28,092 nt of DNA from contig CAZEVO010000025.1 of the NCBI GenBank assembly GCA_964515235.1, positions 1 to 28,092 on the forward strand. The letters run 5' to 3'. The stretch's first letter is position 1, and every line of letters starts with the position of its first letter. The DNA comes from OPU3-GD-OMZ sp964515235 (lineage in GTDB: Bacteria > Pseudomonadota > Gammaproteobacteria > Methylococcales > Methylomonadaceae). The notes under the pieces are model-generated. The model was given only the letters and a program-made list of their open reading frames with translations. It was not told the DNA's origin and did no database searches. The translations under genes were made by a program, and so were the position numbers. Positions 17,290 to 24,849 of the stretch are shown one piece after another.

Positions 17290-18345
17290 ATGGCGTTACA
17301 AAACGATAGTCTTATTCGGGCATTATTAAAGCAACCTGTTAAAAAAACACCGGTTTGGATGATGCGACAAGCGGGTCGTTACTTACCTGAATACAGACAA
17401 GTTCGTGAGCAGGCAGGTAGTTTTATGAATTTATGTACTAATCCAGAATTAGCCTGTGAGGTGACTCTGCAGCCGTTAGAGCGATTTGATTTTGATGCGG
17501 CTATTTTGTTCTCAGATATTTTAACTATTCCTGATGCGATGGGATTGGGGTTGAGTTTTGTTGAAGGAGAGGGGCCAAGATTTGAACGCCCCATAAGATC
17601 TGCAGCTGATATTAAACAGTTGCCTGTTCCTGATCCAATGATTGAGTTGCAATATGTGACTGATGCAGTCAGTTTGATCAGGCGAGAACTGGGCGGTCGC
17701 GTGCCGTTGATTGGTTTTTCCGGTAGTCCTTGGACATTGGCAACCTATATGGTTGAGGGTGGAAGTAGTAAAACGTTTAGCAAGGTTAAGGCCTTGATGT
17801 ATGAGCAGCCTCAATTGATGCACCAATTGTTAGAGAAAATAACGCGGTCAGTAGAGCTTTATTTAAATGCGCAAATCGCAGCAGGGGCTCAGGTTATCAT
17901 GTTGTTTGATACTTGGGGGGGTGTTTTGAGTACAGAGGCTTATCAAGATTTTTCCTTAAATTATGCGCAACAAATAGCAGCTAATTTAGAAACCAGAGTG
18001 TCTGAACTGCAAGTGCCGACGGTTTTGTTTTCTAAAGGTGGTGGGCAATGGTTGGAGCTTATGGCTGGCGCCGGTTTTGATGGGTTAGGGTTGGATTGGC
18101 AAACCGATATAGCAAGAGCGCGCGAGCGCGTAGGAAGTCGTGTTGCTTTACAAGGGAATATGGATCCAATGGTTCTTTATGCTTCGCCGGAAGTCATAAC
18201 AAATGAAGTGAGAAGAGTGCTGAATAAATTTGGTGGTGGCTGCGGGCATGTTTTTAATTTGGGGCATGGGGTTTTGCCTGATATTAATCCTGACCATGTC
18301 AAGGCTATGGTTGATGCAGTTCATCAGTATGGTCGGGTAGCATAG
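17290..18345 (+). CDS. hemE: Uroporphyrinogen decarboxylase
   Basis: This cofactor-free cytoplasmic enzyme removes four carboxyl groups from uroporphyrinogen III to give coproporphyrinogen III in heme synthesis. The N-terminal signature PVWMMRQAGRYLPEYR is at about residues 21-36, and the second signature GFSGSPWTLATYMVEG is intact, as is FSDILTIPDAMGLG with the catalytic Asp region. GHVFNLGHGVLPDINP closes the barrel. The frame is open from an ATG at 17269, but the ATG at 17290 follows AGAGG by four to five bases and gives the usual N-terminus and a 351-residue length. The preceding aroB ends 50 bases upstream. Confidence 0.96.
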   Translation: MALQNDSLIRALLKQPVKKTPVWMMRQAGRYLPEYRQVREQAGSFMNLCTNPELACEVTLQPLERFDFDAAILFSDILTIPDAMGLGLSFVEGEGPRFERPIRSAADIKQLPVPDPMIELQYVTDAVSLIRRELGGRVPLIGFSGSPWTLATYMVEGGSSKTFSKVKALMYEQPQLMHQLLEKITRSVELYLNAQIAAGAQVIMLFDTWGGVLSTEAYQDFSLNYAQQIAANLETRVSELQVPTVLFSKGGGQWLELMAGAGFDGLGLDWQTDIARARERVGSRVALQGNMDPMVLYASPEVITNEVRRVLNKFGGGCGHVFNLGHGVLPDINPDHVKAMVDAVHQYGRVA

Positions 18346-18359
18346 ATCTTTAGTTAATC

Positions 18360-19826
18360 ATGGGCGTAAAACAAGTTGGGTTGGTCTTGGGTTTTGTATT
18401 GCCGGTTTTATTTTTGTTGTTTGGCCAAATAGGTAGTTCTGAAACAATAACGGCCATGGCGGCAGTGGCCCTGATGATGTCACTTTTTTGGATTACCGAA
18501 GCCATTCCGTTAGCAGCGACTGCATTAATACCATTGGCTGCATATCCATTATTTGGTATATCCACAAGCAAAGCGGTTGCTGGGCAATATATGAATTCGA
18601 CAGTTTTTTTGTTGATAGGCGGGTTTATGATTGCTTTAGCGATGCAGCGATGGAACTTACATAAGCGTATTGCTTTGACGGTGTTAAATTTTTTTGGTGT
18701 TCGGCCGCAAATGTTACTGCTCGGTTTTATGCTTGTGACTGCAGGTTTGTCTATGTGGATATCAAATACGGCTACCACGTTAGTAATGTTGCCTATTGCG
18801 CTGGCTATTTTAAGCCGGTTTGAAAGTTTTTTGTCAGTTCAGCAAAATAAACGGCTCTCGGTTTCTTTGTTGCTTTCAATTGCTTATTCGGCGTCTATTG
18901 GCGGCATGATGACGTTGGTGGGTACAGCGCCTAATCTAGTTTTTTCTAGGATTTATGAACTGGCAGCCGGTGTCTCTGTTGGTTTTTCTCAATGGATGGT
19001 GGTTGCAGTTCCTGTCGGCATTGTGTTGTTGATTTTGGTTGCCATTATTATGATGGCTGTTTTTCTAAGAGGTTGTCCAGCACCCAAAGGTTTGGAGGGA
19101 GTTATTGGAGAAGAGCGAAACCAATTAGGGCGGATGCGTTTTGAGGAAAAGGCGGTTTTAATTGTCTTCTTAACGACAGCCTTTTTATGGATTACGCGAA
19201 AGGGAATTAGTTTTCAGGGCCGAGTTCTGCAAGGTTGGAGTGAAGCGCTAAAATTAGATGGATGGGTTGATGATGGTTCAGTAGCTATTGCCATGGCCTT
19301 GATTTTGTTTTTTATTCCTGCCCGATCTAAGGCTGGCGAAAAAACAATGATTCTAGATGAGAAGGTTTTCAATCAATTACCCTGGCCGGTAGTGGTGCTT
19401 TTTGGGGGTGGGTTTGCCTTGGCTTTTGGGTTCTCTGAAAGCGGGTTGTCTGCTTATTTAGCTAGTCAACTTCAGGGTTTGAAGGGTGTGGCACTGCCTG
19501 TGATTATTTTAGTAACGACTTCGGTCATGACTTTATTAACAGAGTTGACTTCAAATACAGCCACAACGCAATTGGTGTTACCTATTTTACAGTCGGCATC
19601 AAGTGTTCTCGGTTTTAAGCCGGAATTTTTAATGGTGCCTGCAACGTTGGCAGCGTCTTGTGCTTTTATGTTTCCGGTTGCTACGCCACCCAATGCTATT
19701 ATTTTTGGTAGTGGAAAAGTAAAGGTTATGGAAATGGTTAGAGTCGGGGTTATAGTTAATATTATGGCGGTTGGCATAATTGCTTTGTTTTGTTCAGGTG
19801 GTTTAATAGAGGTTGGCTATGGCTAA
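18360..19826 (+). CDS. DASS (SLC13) family sodium/anion symporter
   Basis: This polytopic inner-membrane protein belongs to the divalent anion:Na+ symporter family, whose members import dicarboxylates, sulfate or related anions with sodium. The two Ser-Asn-Thr signatures of the inverted repeats are present as SNTATTLVMLP (first half) and TSNTATTQLVLPILQ (second half), and MFPVATPPNAIIFGSGKV is the typical C-terminal substrate-binding region. The 488-residue length is normal. The substrate cannot be assigned from sequence. The gene starts 15 bases after hemE and its end overlaps the start of the YjbQ gene. Confidence 0.87.
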   Translation: MGVKQVGLVLGFVLPVLFLLFGQIGSSETITAMAAVALMMSLFWITEAIPLAATALIPLAAYPLFGISTSKAVAGQYMNSTVFLLIGGFMIALAMQRWNLHKRIALTVLNFFGVRPQMLLLGFMLVTAGLSMWISNTATTLVMLPIALAILSRFESFLSVQQNKRLSVSLLLSIAYSASIGGMMTLVGTAPNLVFSRIYELAAGVSVGFSQWMVVAVPVGIVLLILVAIIMMAVFLRGCPAPKGLEGVIGEERNQLGRMRFEEKAVLIVFLTTAFLWITRKGISFQGRVLQGWSEALKLDGWVDDGSVAIAMALILFFIPARSKAGEKTMILDEKVFNQLPWPVVVLFGGGFALAFGFSESGLSAYLASQLQGLKGVALPVIILVTTSVMTLLTELTSNTATTQLVLPILQSASSVLGFKPEFLMVPATLAASCAFMFPVATPPNAIIFGSGKVKVMEMVRVGVIVNIMAVGIIALFCSGGLIEVGYG

Positions 19827-20271
19827 GCAGCTTTGGATTCAAAAAAAGGTTTGTTTAACCCCACGTGCGCGTGGATTTCATTTGATTACTTCAGAAGTAG
19901 TTGAGCAATTGCCTGAGTTACAAATGATTCATATTGGGTTGGCTCATTTCTTTTTACAGCATACCTCTGCCTCATTAGCAGTCAATGAAAATGCAGATGA
20001 AAGTGTGCGAGTTGATATGGAGGCGTCATTCAATCAGTTAGCACCTGAAAATGCTAGTCATTATACGCATGTATTTGAAGGCCCAGATGATATGCCTGCA
20101 CACATTAAGACCGTGTTAACGGGTGTCGATATAACGCTCCCTATTAGTGGCGGGCGATTAGAGTTAGGGTTGTGGCAGGGGTTGTATTTGTGCGAGCATA
20201 GAATCCAGTCCGGTTCGCGTAAGTTACTGGTTACATTAAATGGAGAGGGCGATTCAAATGGCAAAAAATAA
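19819..20271 (+). CDS. YjbQ family protein (secondary thiamine-phosphate synthase type)
   Basis: This is a member of the YjbQ/UPF0047 family, small trimeric beta-rich proteins with weak thiamine-phosphate synthase activity reported for E. coli YjbQ; the true physiological role is unclear. The conserved segments HIGLAHFFLQHTSASLAVNENAD, DMPAHIKTVLTGVDITLPI and LGLWQGLYLCEHR are all present, including the conserved His and Glu residues. The ATG at 19819 lies about six bases after AGAGGTT and overlaps the end of the transporter gene by eight bases. A TTG six bases earlier is a less likely start. The 150-residue length is slightly above the usual 135-140. Its 3' end overlaps the start of the next gene. 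Confidence 0.88.
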   Translation: MAKQLWIQKKVCLTPRARGFHLITSEVVEQLPELQMIHIGLAHFFLQHTSASLAVNENADESVRVDMEASFNQLAPENASHYTHVFEGPDDMPAHIKTVLTGVDITLPISGGRLELGLWQGLYLCEHRIQSGSRKLLVTLNGEGDSNGKK

Positions 20272-20743
20272 AATAAGGGTTATAGGTTTTTTGATTGCCG
20301 CGGTCTGTGGTGGTTTAGGAAATGTCAGCGCCGATGAAGTCCAGAAGGCGTTAGCTAATAAAGTAGGCCTTGTCACGATAACTGTCTACCGTAGTCCGAC
20401 ATGTAGTTGTTGTGGGCAATGGGTTGAGCATTTAAAGGCGAATGCCTTTGACGTGAAAGATATTATTACAAATGAAATAGATCAGGTTAAAGAGCGTTTA
20501 GGAGTTCCGCCAGAATTAGCTTCGTGCCATACGGCAGTTGTGGGTGATTATTTTATTGAGGGGCATGTCCCTGCGGGTGATATAGCTCGTTTGATAAGCT
20601 TAAAGCCAGCGGTAAGGGGTGTGGCTGTTCCAGGTATGCCGCGAGGAACGCCGGGTATGGAAGTGGGTACGGTAAAAGATGATTTTGATGTTTATGCGGT
20701 CGAAGGAAAAAGGGTTAAGATTTTTAATCAATATAGAAATTAA
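20258..20743 (+). CDS. Exported DUF411 protein, putative metal-binding
   Basis: DUF411 proteins are small periplasmic proteins often found near copper resistance or copper enzyme genes, and a metal-binding role is proposed for them. A signal peptide runs from MAKNKIRV to about NVSA (residue 25). The core reads VYRSPTCSCCGQWVEHL with Cys49, Cys51 and Cys52, followed by ASCHT with Cys90 and GYFIEGHVPA-type sequence, then VAVPGMPRGTPGME with two Met residues. This layout is thioredoxin-like. The ATG at 20258 has GAGAGGG upstream; the in-frame ATG at 20240 would spoil the signal peptide. It overlaps the YjbQ gene by 14 bases. Its closeness to the copper-dependent methane monooxygenase operon (about 900 bases) suggests, but does not prove, a role in copper handling. 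Confidence 0.85.
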   Translation: MAKNKIRVIGFLIAAVCGGLGNVSADEVQKALANKVGLVTITVYRSPTCSCCGQWVEHLKANAFDVKDIITNEIDQVKERLGVPPELASCHTAVVGDYFIEGHVPAGDIARLISLKPAVRGVAVPGMPRGTPGMEVGTVKDDFDVYAVEGKRVKIFNQYRN

Positions 20744-20764
20744 CTGATATAAAATTAGTTTTGA

Positions 20765-20799
20765 AAAAGCCAGTCGCTTAAGGAAAGTGACTGGCTTTT
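20765..20799. terminator. Long hairpin terminator after the DUF411 gene
   Basis: A 15-base stem (20765-20779 with 20785-20799, one G-T wobble) has an AAGGA loop, with A and T runs at the ends. It ends the aroK-to-DUF411 block and, being symmetric, can also end the minus-strand gene at 20820. Confidence 0.85.
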
Positions 20800-20819
20800 G
20801 TGTGTGCTAAAGGTTTAAA

Positions 20820-21281
20820 TTATCCTTCGGTATTGCTTTGCAGAGATTCGTTAATTTCATCAAGACCGCTAATATCGTAAAGAGACCAGTTGTCGATGTC
20901 GTTGGTATCGCCTTCATCAAATTTAATGCGGCAAACATATTTTTGGACAATACTGACACTTTCATTAGAAACGTTAGCTTCGCCATTAACTATATAATCA
21001 TGGTCGCCAATATCCCAGATATTAAGTGCTTGTTGGGGCATAGAAAGCGTGTAGTCAGAACCGTATTTTTCTTGTATTAGTGTATTGCAGTGATTGTGAG
21101 CTGCGCGTGTCAGATTACTATCATCTATTATAGCTCGTTGGTCACCAAGATCATCGGAGTCAACGAGCATAGCGTCAGAAGAAACAAAATCATAGACATA
21201 GGGCATGATGCCGTCACGAGTAAAAAAAATTAAAAGAGCAAGGGCTGCAACAACAAAAATGAATTTAAGAAGATATTTCAT
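20820..21281 (-). CDS. Hypothetical membrane-anchored protein
   Basis: I do not recognise this 153-residue protein. It has a short basic N-terminus and one hydrophobic segment (about residues 4-20, LLKFIFVVAALALLIFF) that is probably an uncleaved anchor, followed by an acidic extracytoplasmic domain rich in Asp, Asn and Ser. Two cysteines at 65 and 117 could form a disulfide in the periplasm. The pattern VQKYVCRIKFD followed by WSLYDI looks like the end of a small beta-rich domain. No strong ribosome binding site is visible before the ATG. It is transcribed away from pmoC and sits between the DUF411 gene and the pmo promoter, so any link to methane oxidation is only positional. The coding potential is supported by its length and by the hairpin terminator placed just after its stop. 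Confidence 0.65.
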   Translation of the reverse strand: MKYLLKFIFVVAALALLIFFTRDGIMPYVYDFVSSDAMLVDSDDLGDQRAIIDDSNLTRAAHNHCNTLIQEKYGSDYTLSMPQQALNIWDIGDHDYIVNGEANVSNESVSIVQKYVCRIKFDEGDTNDIDNWSLYDISGLDEINESLQSNTEG

Positions 21282-21619
21282 AAGTGGTCAATGTTTTAAG
21301 TAAAAAAGAAGGTTTGTTTTAACACATACTAGTATATTCGAATATTGTGGAAAAACATCCTAAAATTTATAGAGAAAAAATGAATAACCTTAAGGAAAGC
21401 AGATTAATTGGTGATAAAAATAAAAATAATTAAAGATGAAGCGCTTAATGAAAGTTAGTTAATTTATTGTTGACAAGGTTTGTGCAAGTGATAAACTGAT
21501 TAACGCTCACATGGAGTGCGCTAATTCTTGTTCTTGTAGGGATAAGGGTTAAAAAACTAGGGAATAAAACAGTCCTGAGTTTTACTTGGGAAATTTCATT
21601 AAATTTTTAGGAGGTAAAA
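21282..21619. other. Intergenic region upstream of pmoC
   Basis: This 338-base gap holds the pmo promoter at 21470-21497 and an untranslated leader of roughly 115 bases. The leader has one small inverted repeat, TAAAAC (21565-21570) / GTTTTA (21579-21584). The part before 21470 is very AT-rich and I see no gene in it; it would also contain the promoter of the minus-strand hypothetical gene, which I could not locate. Confidence 0.7.
21470..21497 (+). promoter_or_regulatory. Promoter of the pmoCAB operon (sigma-70, extended -10)
   Basis: A perfect -35 TTGACA (21470-21475) is followed after 16 bases by TAAACT (21492-21497), a four-of-six match to the -10 consensus. The -10 is preceded by TG one base upstream, forming an extended -10. 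It lies about 120 bases before the pmoC start and is the best sigma-70 match in the gap. Sigma-70 type promoters upstream of pmoC are known from other methanotrophs. Confidence 0.7.
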
Positions 21620-22372
21620 ATGGCAGCTACAACTGATTCAGTAAAAGCTGATGCTTCAGAAGCACCATTGCTTAACAAGCGTAACCTATTCTTAGCAGTA
21701 GCATTATACTGCGTATTCTACGCATGGGTTCGTTGGTACGAAGGCGTATACGGCTGGAGTGCTGGTTTGGATTCATTTGCACCAGAATTCGAAACATATT
21801 GGATGAACTTCTTATACATTGAGTTTGTATTAGAAGTAACAATCGCATCTGTTCTATGGGGATATCTCTGGAGAACTCGTGATCGTAAAGTAATGTCAAT
21901 TACTCCACGTGAAGAGTTAAGAAGACATTTCCACCATTGGGTATGGTTAGTTGCATATGCAACTGCTATCTATTTCGGTGCAAGTTACTTCACTGAGCAA
22001 GATGGTACATGGCATCAAACTATTATTCGTGATACTGACTTCACACCAAGTCACGTAATCGAGTTCTACTTGAGCTACCCAGTTTATATCTTAACTGGTA
22101 TGGGCGCTATGTTATACGCAAAAACTAGACTACCTACTTACGCAAATGGTTTCTCATTGATGTATCTAGTTGCTGTTGTTGGTCCTTTCATGATTCTACC
22201 AAATGTTGGTTTGAATGAGTGGGGTCACACTTTCTGGTTCATGGAAGAGTTATTAGTTGCTCCTCTACACTACGGATTCGTATTCTTCGGATGGTCGGCT
22301 CTAGGTGTATTAGGTGTACTTAACATCGAAATTGAAGCACTAGCAAAACTTCTGAAAAAAGACTTAGCTTAA
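21620..22372 (+). CDS. pmoC: Particulate methane monooxygenase subunit C
   Basis: PmoC is the membrane subunit of the copper enzyme that oxidises methane to methanol, embedded in the intracytoplasmic membranes. The 250-residue protein has about six membrane segments. It keeps Asp128, His132 and His145 (Asp156/His160/His173 in M. capsulatus Bath, the CuC site) and Asn199, His203 and His217 (Asn227/His231/His245, the CuD site); the constant offset of 28 confirms the alignment. The stretch VGPFMILPNVGLNEWGHTF is almost invariant in methanotroph PmoC. The ATG has a perfect AGGAGG five bases upstream. It is the first gene of pmoCAB. Codons such as TTC and TAC dominate, unlike in nearby genes, which fits very high expression. 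Confidence 0.98.
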   Translation: MAATTDSVKADASEAPLLNKRNLFLAVALYCVFYAWVRWYEGVYGWSAGLDSFAPEFETYWMNFLYIEFVLEVTIASVLWGYLWRTRDRKVMSITPREELRRHFHHWVWLVAYATAIYFGASYFTEQDGTWHQTIIRDTDFTPSHVIEFYLSYPVYILTGMGAMLYAKTRLPTYANGFSLMYLVAVVGPFMILPNVGLNEWGHTFWFMEELLVAPLHYGFVFFGWSALGVLGVLNIEIEALAKLLKKDLA

Positions 22373-22409
22373 TTTAATAATTAAACTAAAGATTTATTTC
22401 AGTTGAAAA

Positions 22410-22467
22410 AACCATCTCCTAACAGGTTGTGCATCGTAAGGGTGCGCAGCCTGGTGATGAGACGGTT
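22410..22467 (+). other. Long hairpin between pmoC and pmoA
   Basis: The inner stem pairs AGGTTGTGCATC (22424-22435) with GGTGCGCAGCCT (22441-22452), twelve pairs with three G-U wobbles and a GTAAG loop. The outer stem pairs AACCATCTC (22410-22418) with GAGACGGTT (22459-22467), with one mismatch. No T-run follows, so it is not a typical terminator. A role in mRNA processing, attenuation or stability that sets the PmoC to PmoA ratio is my inference. Confidence 0.65.
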
Positions 22468-22507
22468 AATTATAAAAAAATTCTAATTTAATTGGAGGTA
22501 AGCTAAT

Positions 22508-23251
22508 ATGAGCGCATCTCAATCAGCAGTACGTTCACGTGCAGAAGCAGTATCGGCATCTCGCACATTGGACTACATGATATTGTTCACATTATTTTTC
22601 ATTATCCTTGGTGGTTACCACATTCACTTTATGTTGACTGGCGGTGACTGGGATTTCTGGTCTGACTGGAAAGACAGACGTTTATGGGTAACAGTATGTC
22701 CTATCGTAGGTATTACTTTCCCTGCAGCAGTTCAAGCGGTTCTATGGACTCGTTATAGAATTGCATGGGGCGCTACAGTGTCTATCCTAGGTCTATTGTT
22801 TGGTGAGTGGATTAACAGATACTTCAACTTCTGGGGTTGGACTTATTTCCCAATGAACTTTGTGTTCCCTGCAAACTTCATCCCTAGTGCGATTTTCCTT
22901 GATACAGTTCTAGTACTATCAAATAGCTTCACTTTGACAGCTATCGCTGGTGGTATGGGTTGGGGATTATTGTTCTACCCATCTAACTGGCCTATCATTG
23001 CACCTTTACATTTACCTGTTGAGTATAACGGTATGATGTTTACTGTTGCTGATTTATCAGGTTACCATTATGTAAGAACTGGTACTCCTGAGTACATCAG
23101 AATGGTTGAAAAAGGTACTTTAAGAACTTTTGGTAAGGACGTTGCTCCTGTATCAGCATTCTTCTCTGCTTTCGTTAGTGTTATCGTATATTTCGTATGG
23201 CACTTCTTCGGATTGTGGTTCGGTAAAACTGACTTCGTAACATCTACCTAG
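22508..23251 (+). CDS. pmoA: Particulate methane monooxygenase subunit A
   Basis: PmoA is the membrane subunit used as the standard phylogenetic marker for methanotrophs. At 247 residues it has exactly the length of the M. capsulatus protein. It contains the regions on which diagnostic PCR is based: GGDWDFWSDWKDRR near residue 45 and WGWTYFPMNFVFPANF near residue 115. Seven or so membrane segments are visible. The sequence is of the methane-oxidising type I kind rather than AmoA, judged from these motifs and the subunit lengths. The ATG is preceded by GGAGG with nine bases between. It lies 135 bases after pmoC, separated by a stable hairpin, and 102 bases before the pmoB start. Confidence 0.98.
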   Translation: MSASQSAVRSRAEAVSASRTLDYMILFTLFFIILGGYHIHFMLTGGDWDFWSDWKDRRLWVTVCPIVGITFPAAVQAVLWTRYRIAWGATVSILGLLFGEWINRYFNFWGWTYFPMNFVFPANFIPSAIFLDTVLVLSNSFTLTAIAGGMGWGLLFYPSNWPIIAPLHLPVEYNGMMFTVADLSGYHYVRTGTPEYIRMVEKGTLRTFGKDVAPVSAFFSAFVSVIVYFVWHFFGLWFGKTDFVTST

Positions 23252-23298
23252 TATTTAGGTCTAGATTTATAAGTTAAGTAGTACAAAAAAAACGAATG

Positions 23299-23320
23299 CT
23301 AGCTAAAGTTTAAAAGCTAG
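23299..23320 (+). other. Small inverted repeat between pmoA and pmoB
   Basis: CTAGCT (23299-23304) and AGCTAG (23315-23320) can pair around a ten-base AT-rich loop. It is weak and has no T-run; its function, if any, is unknown. Confidence 0.35.
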
Positions 23321-23353
23321 AAAATGAAAATATTTTTCTCTGATGGAGGATAT

Positions 23354-24598
23354 ATGAAAACTATTAAAGACAAAGTGGCAAAACTTTCATTTGTCGCTCT
23401 GTTGATAGCAGTATCAACAGCAATGTTTTACACACCAACTGCTTCGGCACACGGTGAGAAGTCTCAGGCTGCGTTTATGCGTATGCGTACAATTCACTGG
23501 TATGATCTTGATTGGTCAAAAAGCCAAGTGGCTGTAAATGAAACAGTAACAGTATCTGGTAAATTCCACGTTTTCAAAGGATGGCCTGAAACAGTTGCTA
23601 AACCTGAAGTTTCTTTCTTGAACATCGGTATTCCAGGACCTGTATTTATTCGTGCAGCTTCTTACATCGGTGGTCAATTAGTGCCTCGTTCAGTAACACT
23701 TGAACTAGGTAAAACTTATGACTTCAAAGTACTTTTAAAAGCTCGTCGTCCAGGTGACTGGCACGTTCATACTATGATGAACGTTGAAGACGGTGGTCCA
23801 ATTATTGGCCCAGGTAAATTCATCCGTATTACTGGTTCTATGAGTCAGTTCACAAACCCAGTTACAACATTGACAGGTAAAACTATCGATATTGAAACTT
23901 GGGGTCTAGGTGATATTTACTTCTACAGCTTCATGTGGATTGGTATTGGTATTGCGTGGATGTGGTACTGGTGTAAGTCTCCAGTATTCGTACCTCGTTT
24001 AATTGCTGTTCAAGCAGGCAAAGCTGACTCATTGATTTCTGATACTGACAAAAAAGTCACTATGGGATTCTGTGGTGGTGTTCTTGCTTTAACTGCAGTC
24101 TTAATGAGTACAACAAACGCTGCTTACCCAGTTACGATTCCTATCCAAGCTGGTTTAATGCGTGATATGGTTCCTCTAGAAGTTCCTGAGCCAACTGTAT
24201 CTGTAAATGTTGATAACGCATCTTACCGTGTTCCAGGACGTTCTATGGAAATGACATTGACTATCACTAACAATGGCGATTCTGCTGTTCGTTTAGGTGA
24301 GTTCAATACAGCTTCTGTACGTTTCCTAGATGCTGATGTTGCTGAAGACGAAGGTGTTTACCCAGCTGATTTATTGGCTGAAAATGGTCTAAGTTCAAGC
24401 GATAACAGCGCAATCGCACCAGGAGAAACAAAAACTATTTCTGTTTCTGCTAGCGATGCTGCTTGGGAAGTATATCGTCTTGCTGACTTGATCTACGATC
24501 CAGATAGCCGTTTTGCTGGTTTACTATTCTTCTATGACGAAGCTGGTAACACACAAATGGTTGGTATCGACGCACCATTAATCCCATCTTTCATCTAA
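23354..24598 (+). CDS. pmoB: Particulate methane monooxygenase subunit B
   Basis: PmoB carries the soluble periplasmic cupredoxin domains of methane monooxygenase, joined by two membrane segments. I place the start at the ATG at 23354, directly after TGGAGGA. It gives 414 residues, the same as M. capsulatus PmoB, and puts the ligands at identical positions: the CuB site His33 (the first residue after signal cleavage at ASA), His137 and His139, and the bis-His pair His48 and His72. An ATG 30 bases upstream has no ribosome binding site. The signal peptide ends at residue 32. The N-terminal cupredoxin is followed by membrane segments around residues 185-205 and 235-255, then the C-terminal cupredoxin. 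A terminator follows the gene. Confidence 0.98.
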   Translation: MKTIKDKVAKLSFVALLIAVSTAMFYTPTASAHGEKSQAAFMRMRTIHWYDLDWSKSQVAVNETVTVSGKFHVFKGWPETVAKPEVSFLNIGIPGPVFIRAASYIGGQLVPRSVTLELGKTYDFKVLLKARRPGDWHVHTMMNVEDGGPIIGPGKFIRITGSMSQFTNPVTTLTGKTIDIETWGLGDIYFYSFMWIGIGIAWMWYWCKSPVFVPRLIAVQAGKADSLISDTDKKVTMGFCGGVLALTAVLMSTTNAAYPVTIPIQAGLMRDMVPLEVPEPTVSVNVDNASYRVPGRSMEMTLTITNNGDSAVRLGEFNTASVRFLDADVAEDEGVYPADLLAENGLSSSDNSAIAPGETKTISVSASDAAWEVYRLADLIYDPDSRFAGLLFFYDEAGNTQMVGIDAPLIPSFI

Positions 24599-24607
24599 TC
24601 ATGATAG

Positions 24608-24631
24608 CTCTATAAAGAATAACTTATAGAG
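24608..24631 (+). other. Inverted repeat just after pmoB
   Basis: CTCTATAA (24608-24615) and TTATAGAG (24624-24631) form a perfect eight-base stem with an eight-base loop, immediately before the main terminator. It could protect the 3' end of the pmo mRNA; this is inference. Confidence 0.45.
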
Positions 24632-24646
24632 TTTGGGATAAAAGAG

Positions 24647-24680
24647 ACCCCCGGTACCTTACGGTACTGGGGGTTTTTTT
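24647..24680 (+). terminator. Strong intrinsic terminator of pmoCAB
   Basis: ACCCCCGGTACC (24647-24658) pairs with GGTACTGGGGGT (24663-24674) over twelve bases with one wobble and a TTAC loop, followed by seven T. This is the most GC-rich hairpin of the pmo region and clearly closes the operon. Confidence 0.93.
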
Positions 24681-24714
24681 ATGCCTGAATTGTTATTTAA
24701 GGGGGTATAAAAAA

Positions 24715-24849
24715 ATGATTAATTTTCCAGGAACTAAATTTGGGTATCAATTCCCAAGGAGGAGTAAAATAACGTTACAAGACGAAGCTCCTTTGTTATC
24801 TTCGCTGAATAACATCATTACAATATCAATGTTGACCTCATATCACTAA
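24715..24849 (+). CDS. Possible 44-residue protein downstream of pmoB
   Basis: A short frame begins at an ATG preceded by AAGGGGGT (24699-24706), a good ribosome binding site at a usable distance. The protein starts MINFPGTKFGYQFPRRSK and ends SMLTSYH. I do not recognise it, it has no signal peptide or membrane segment, and it sits at the edge of a decayed region. It may be a chance frame or the remnant of a longer gene. Confidence 0.22.
   Translation: MINFPGTKFGYQFPRRSKITLQDEAPLLSSLNNIITISMLTSYH

Noticed and set aside
18350..18778. 142-residue minus-strand frame opposite the DASS transporter
   Set aside because: The plus-strand frame carries clear transporter motifs; the antisense frame is rich in Asn, Lys and Pro in the way antisense frames of membrane genes usually are.
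22410..22467. pmoC-pmoA hairpin as a transcription terminator
   Set aside because: No T-run follows the stem and pmoA and pmoB must be transcribed with pmoC.
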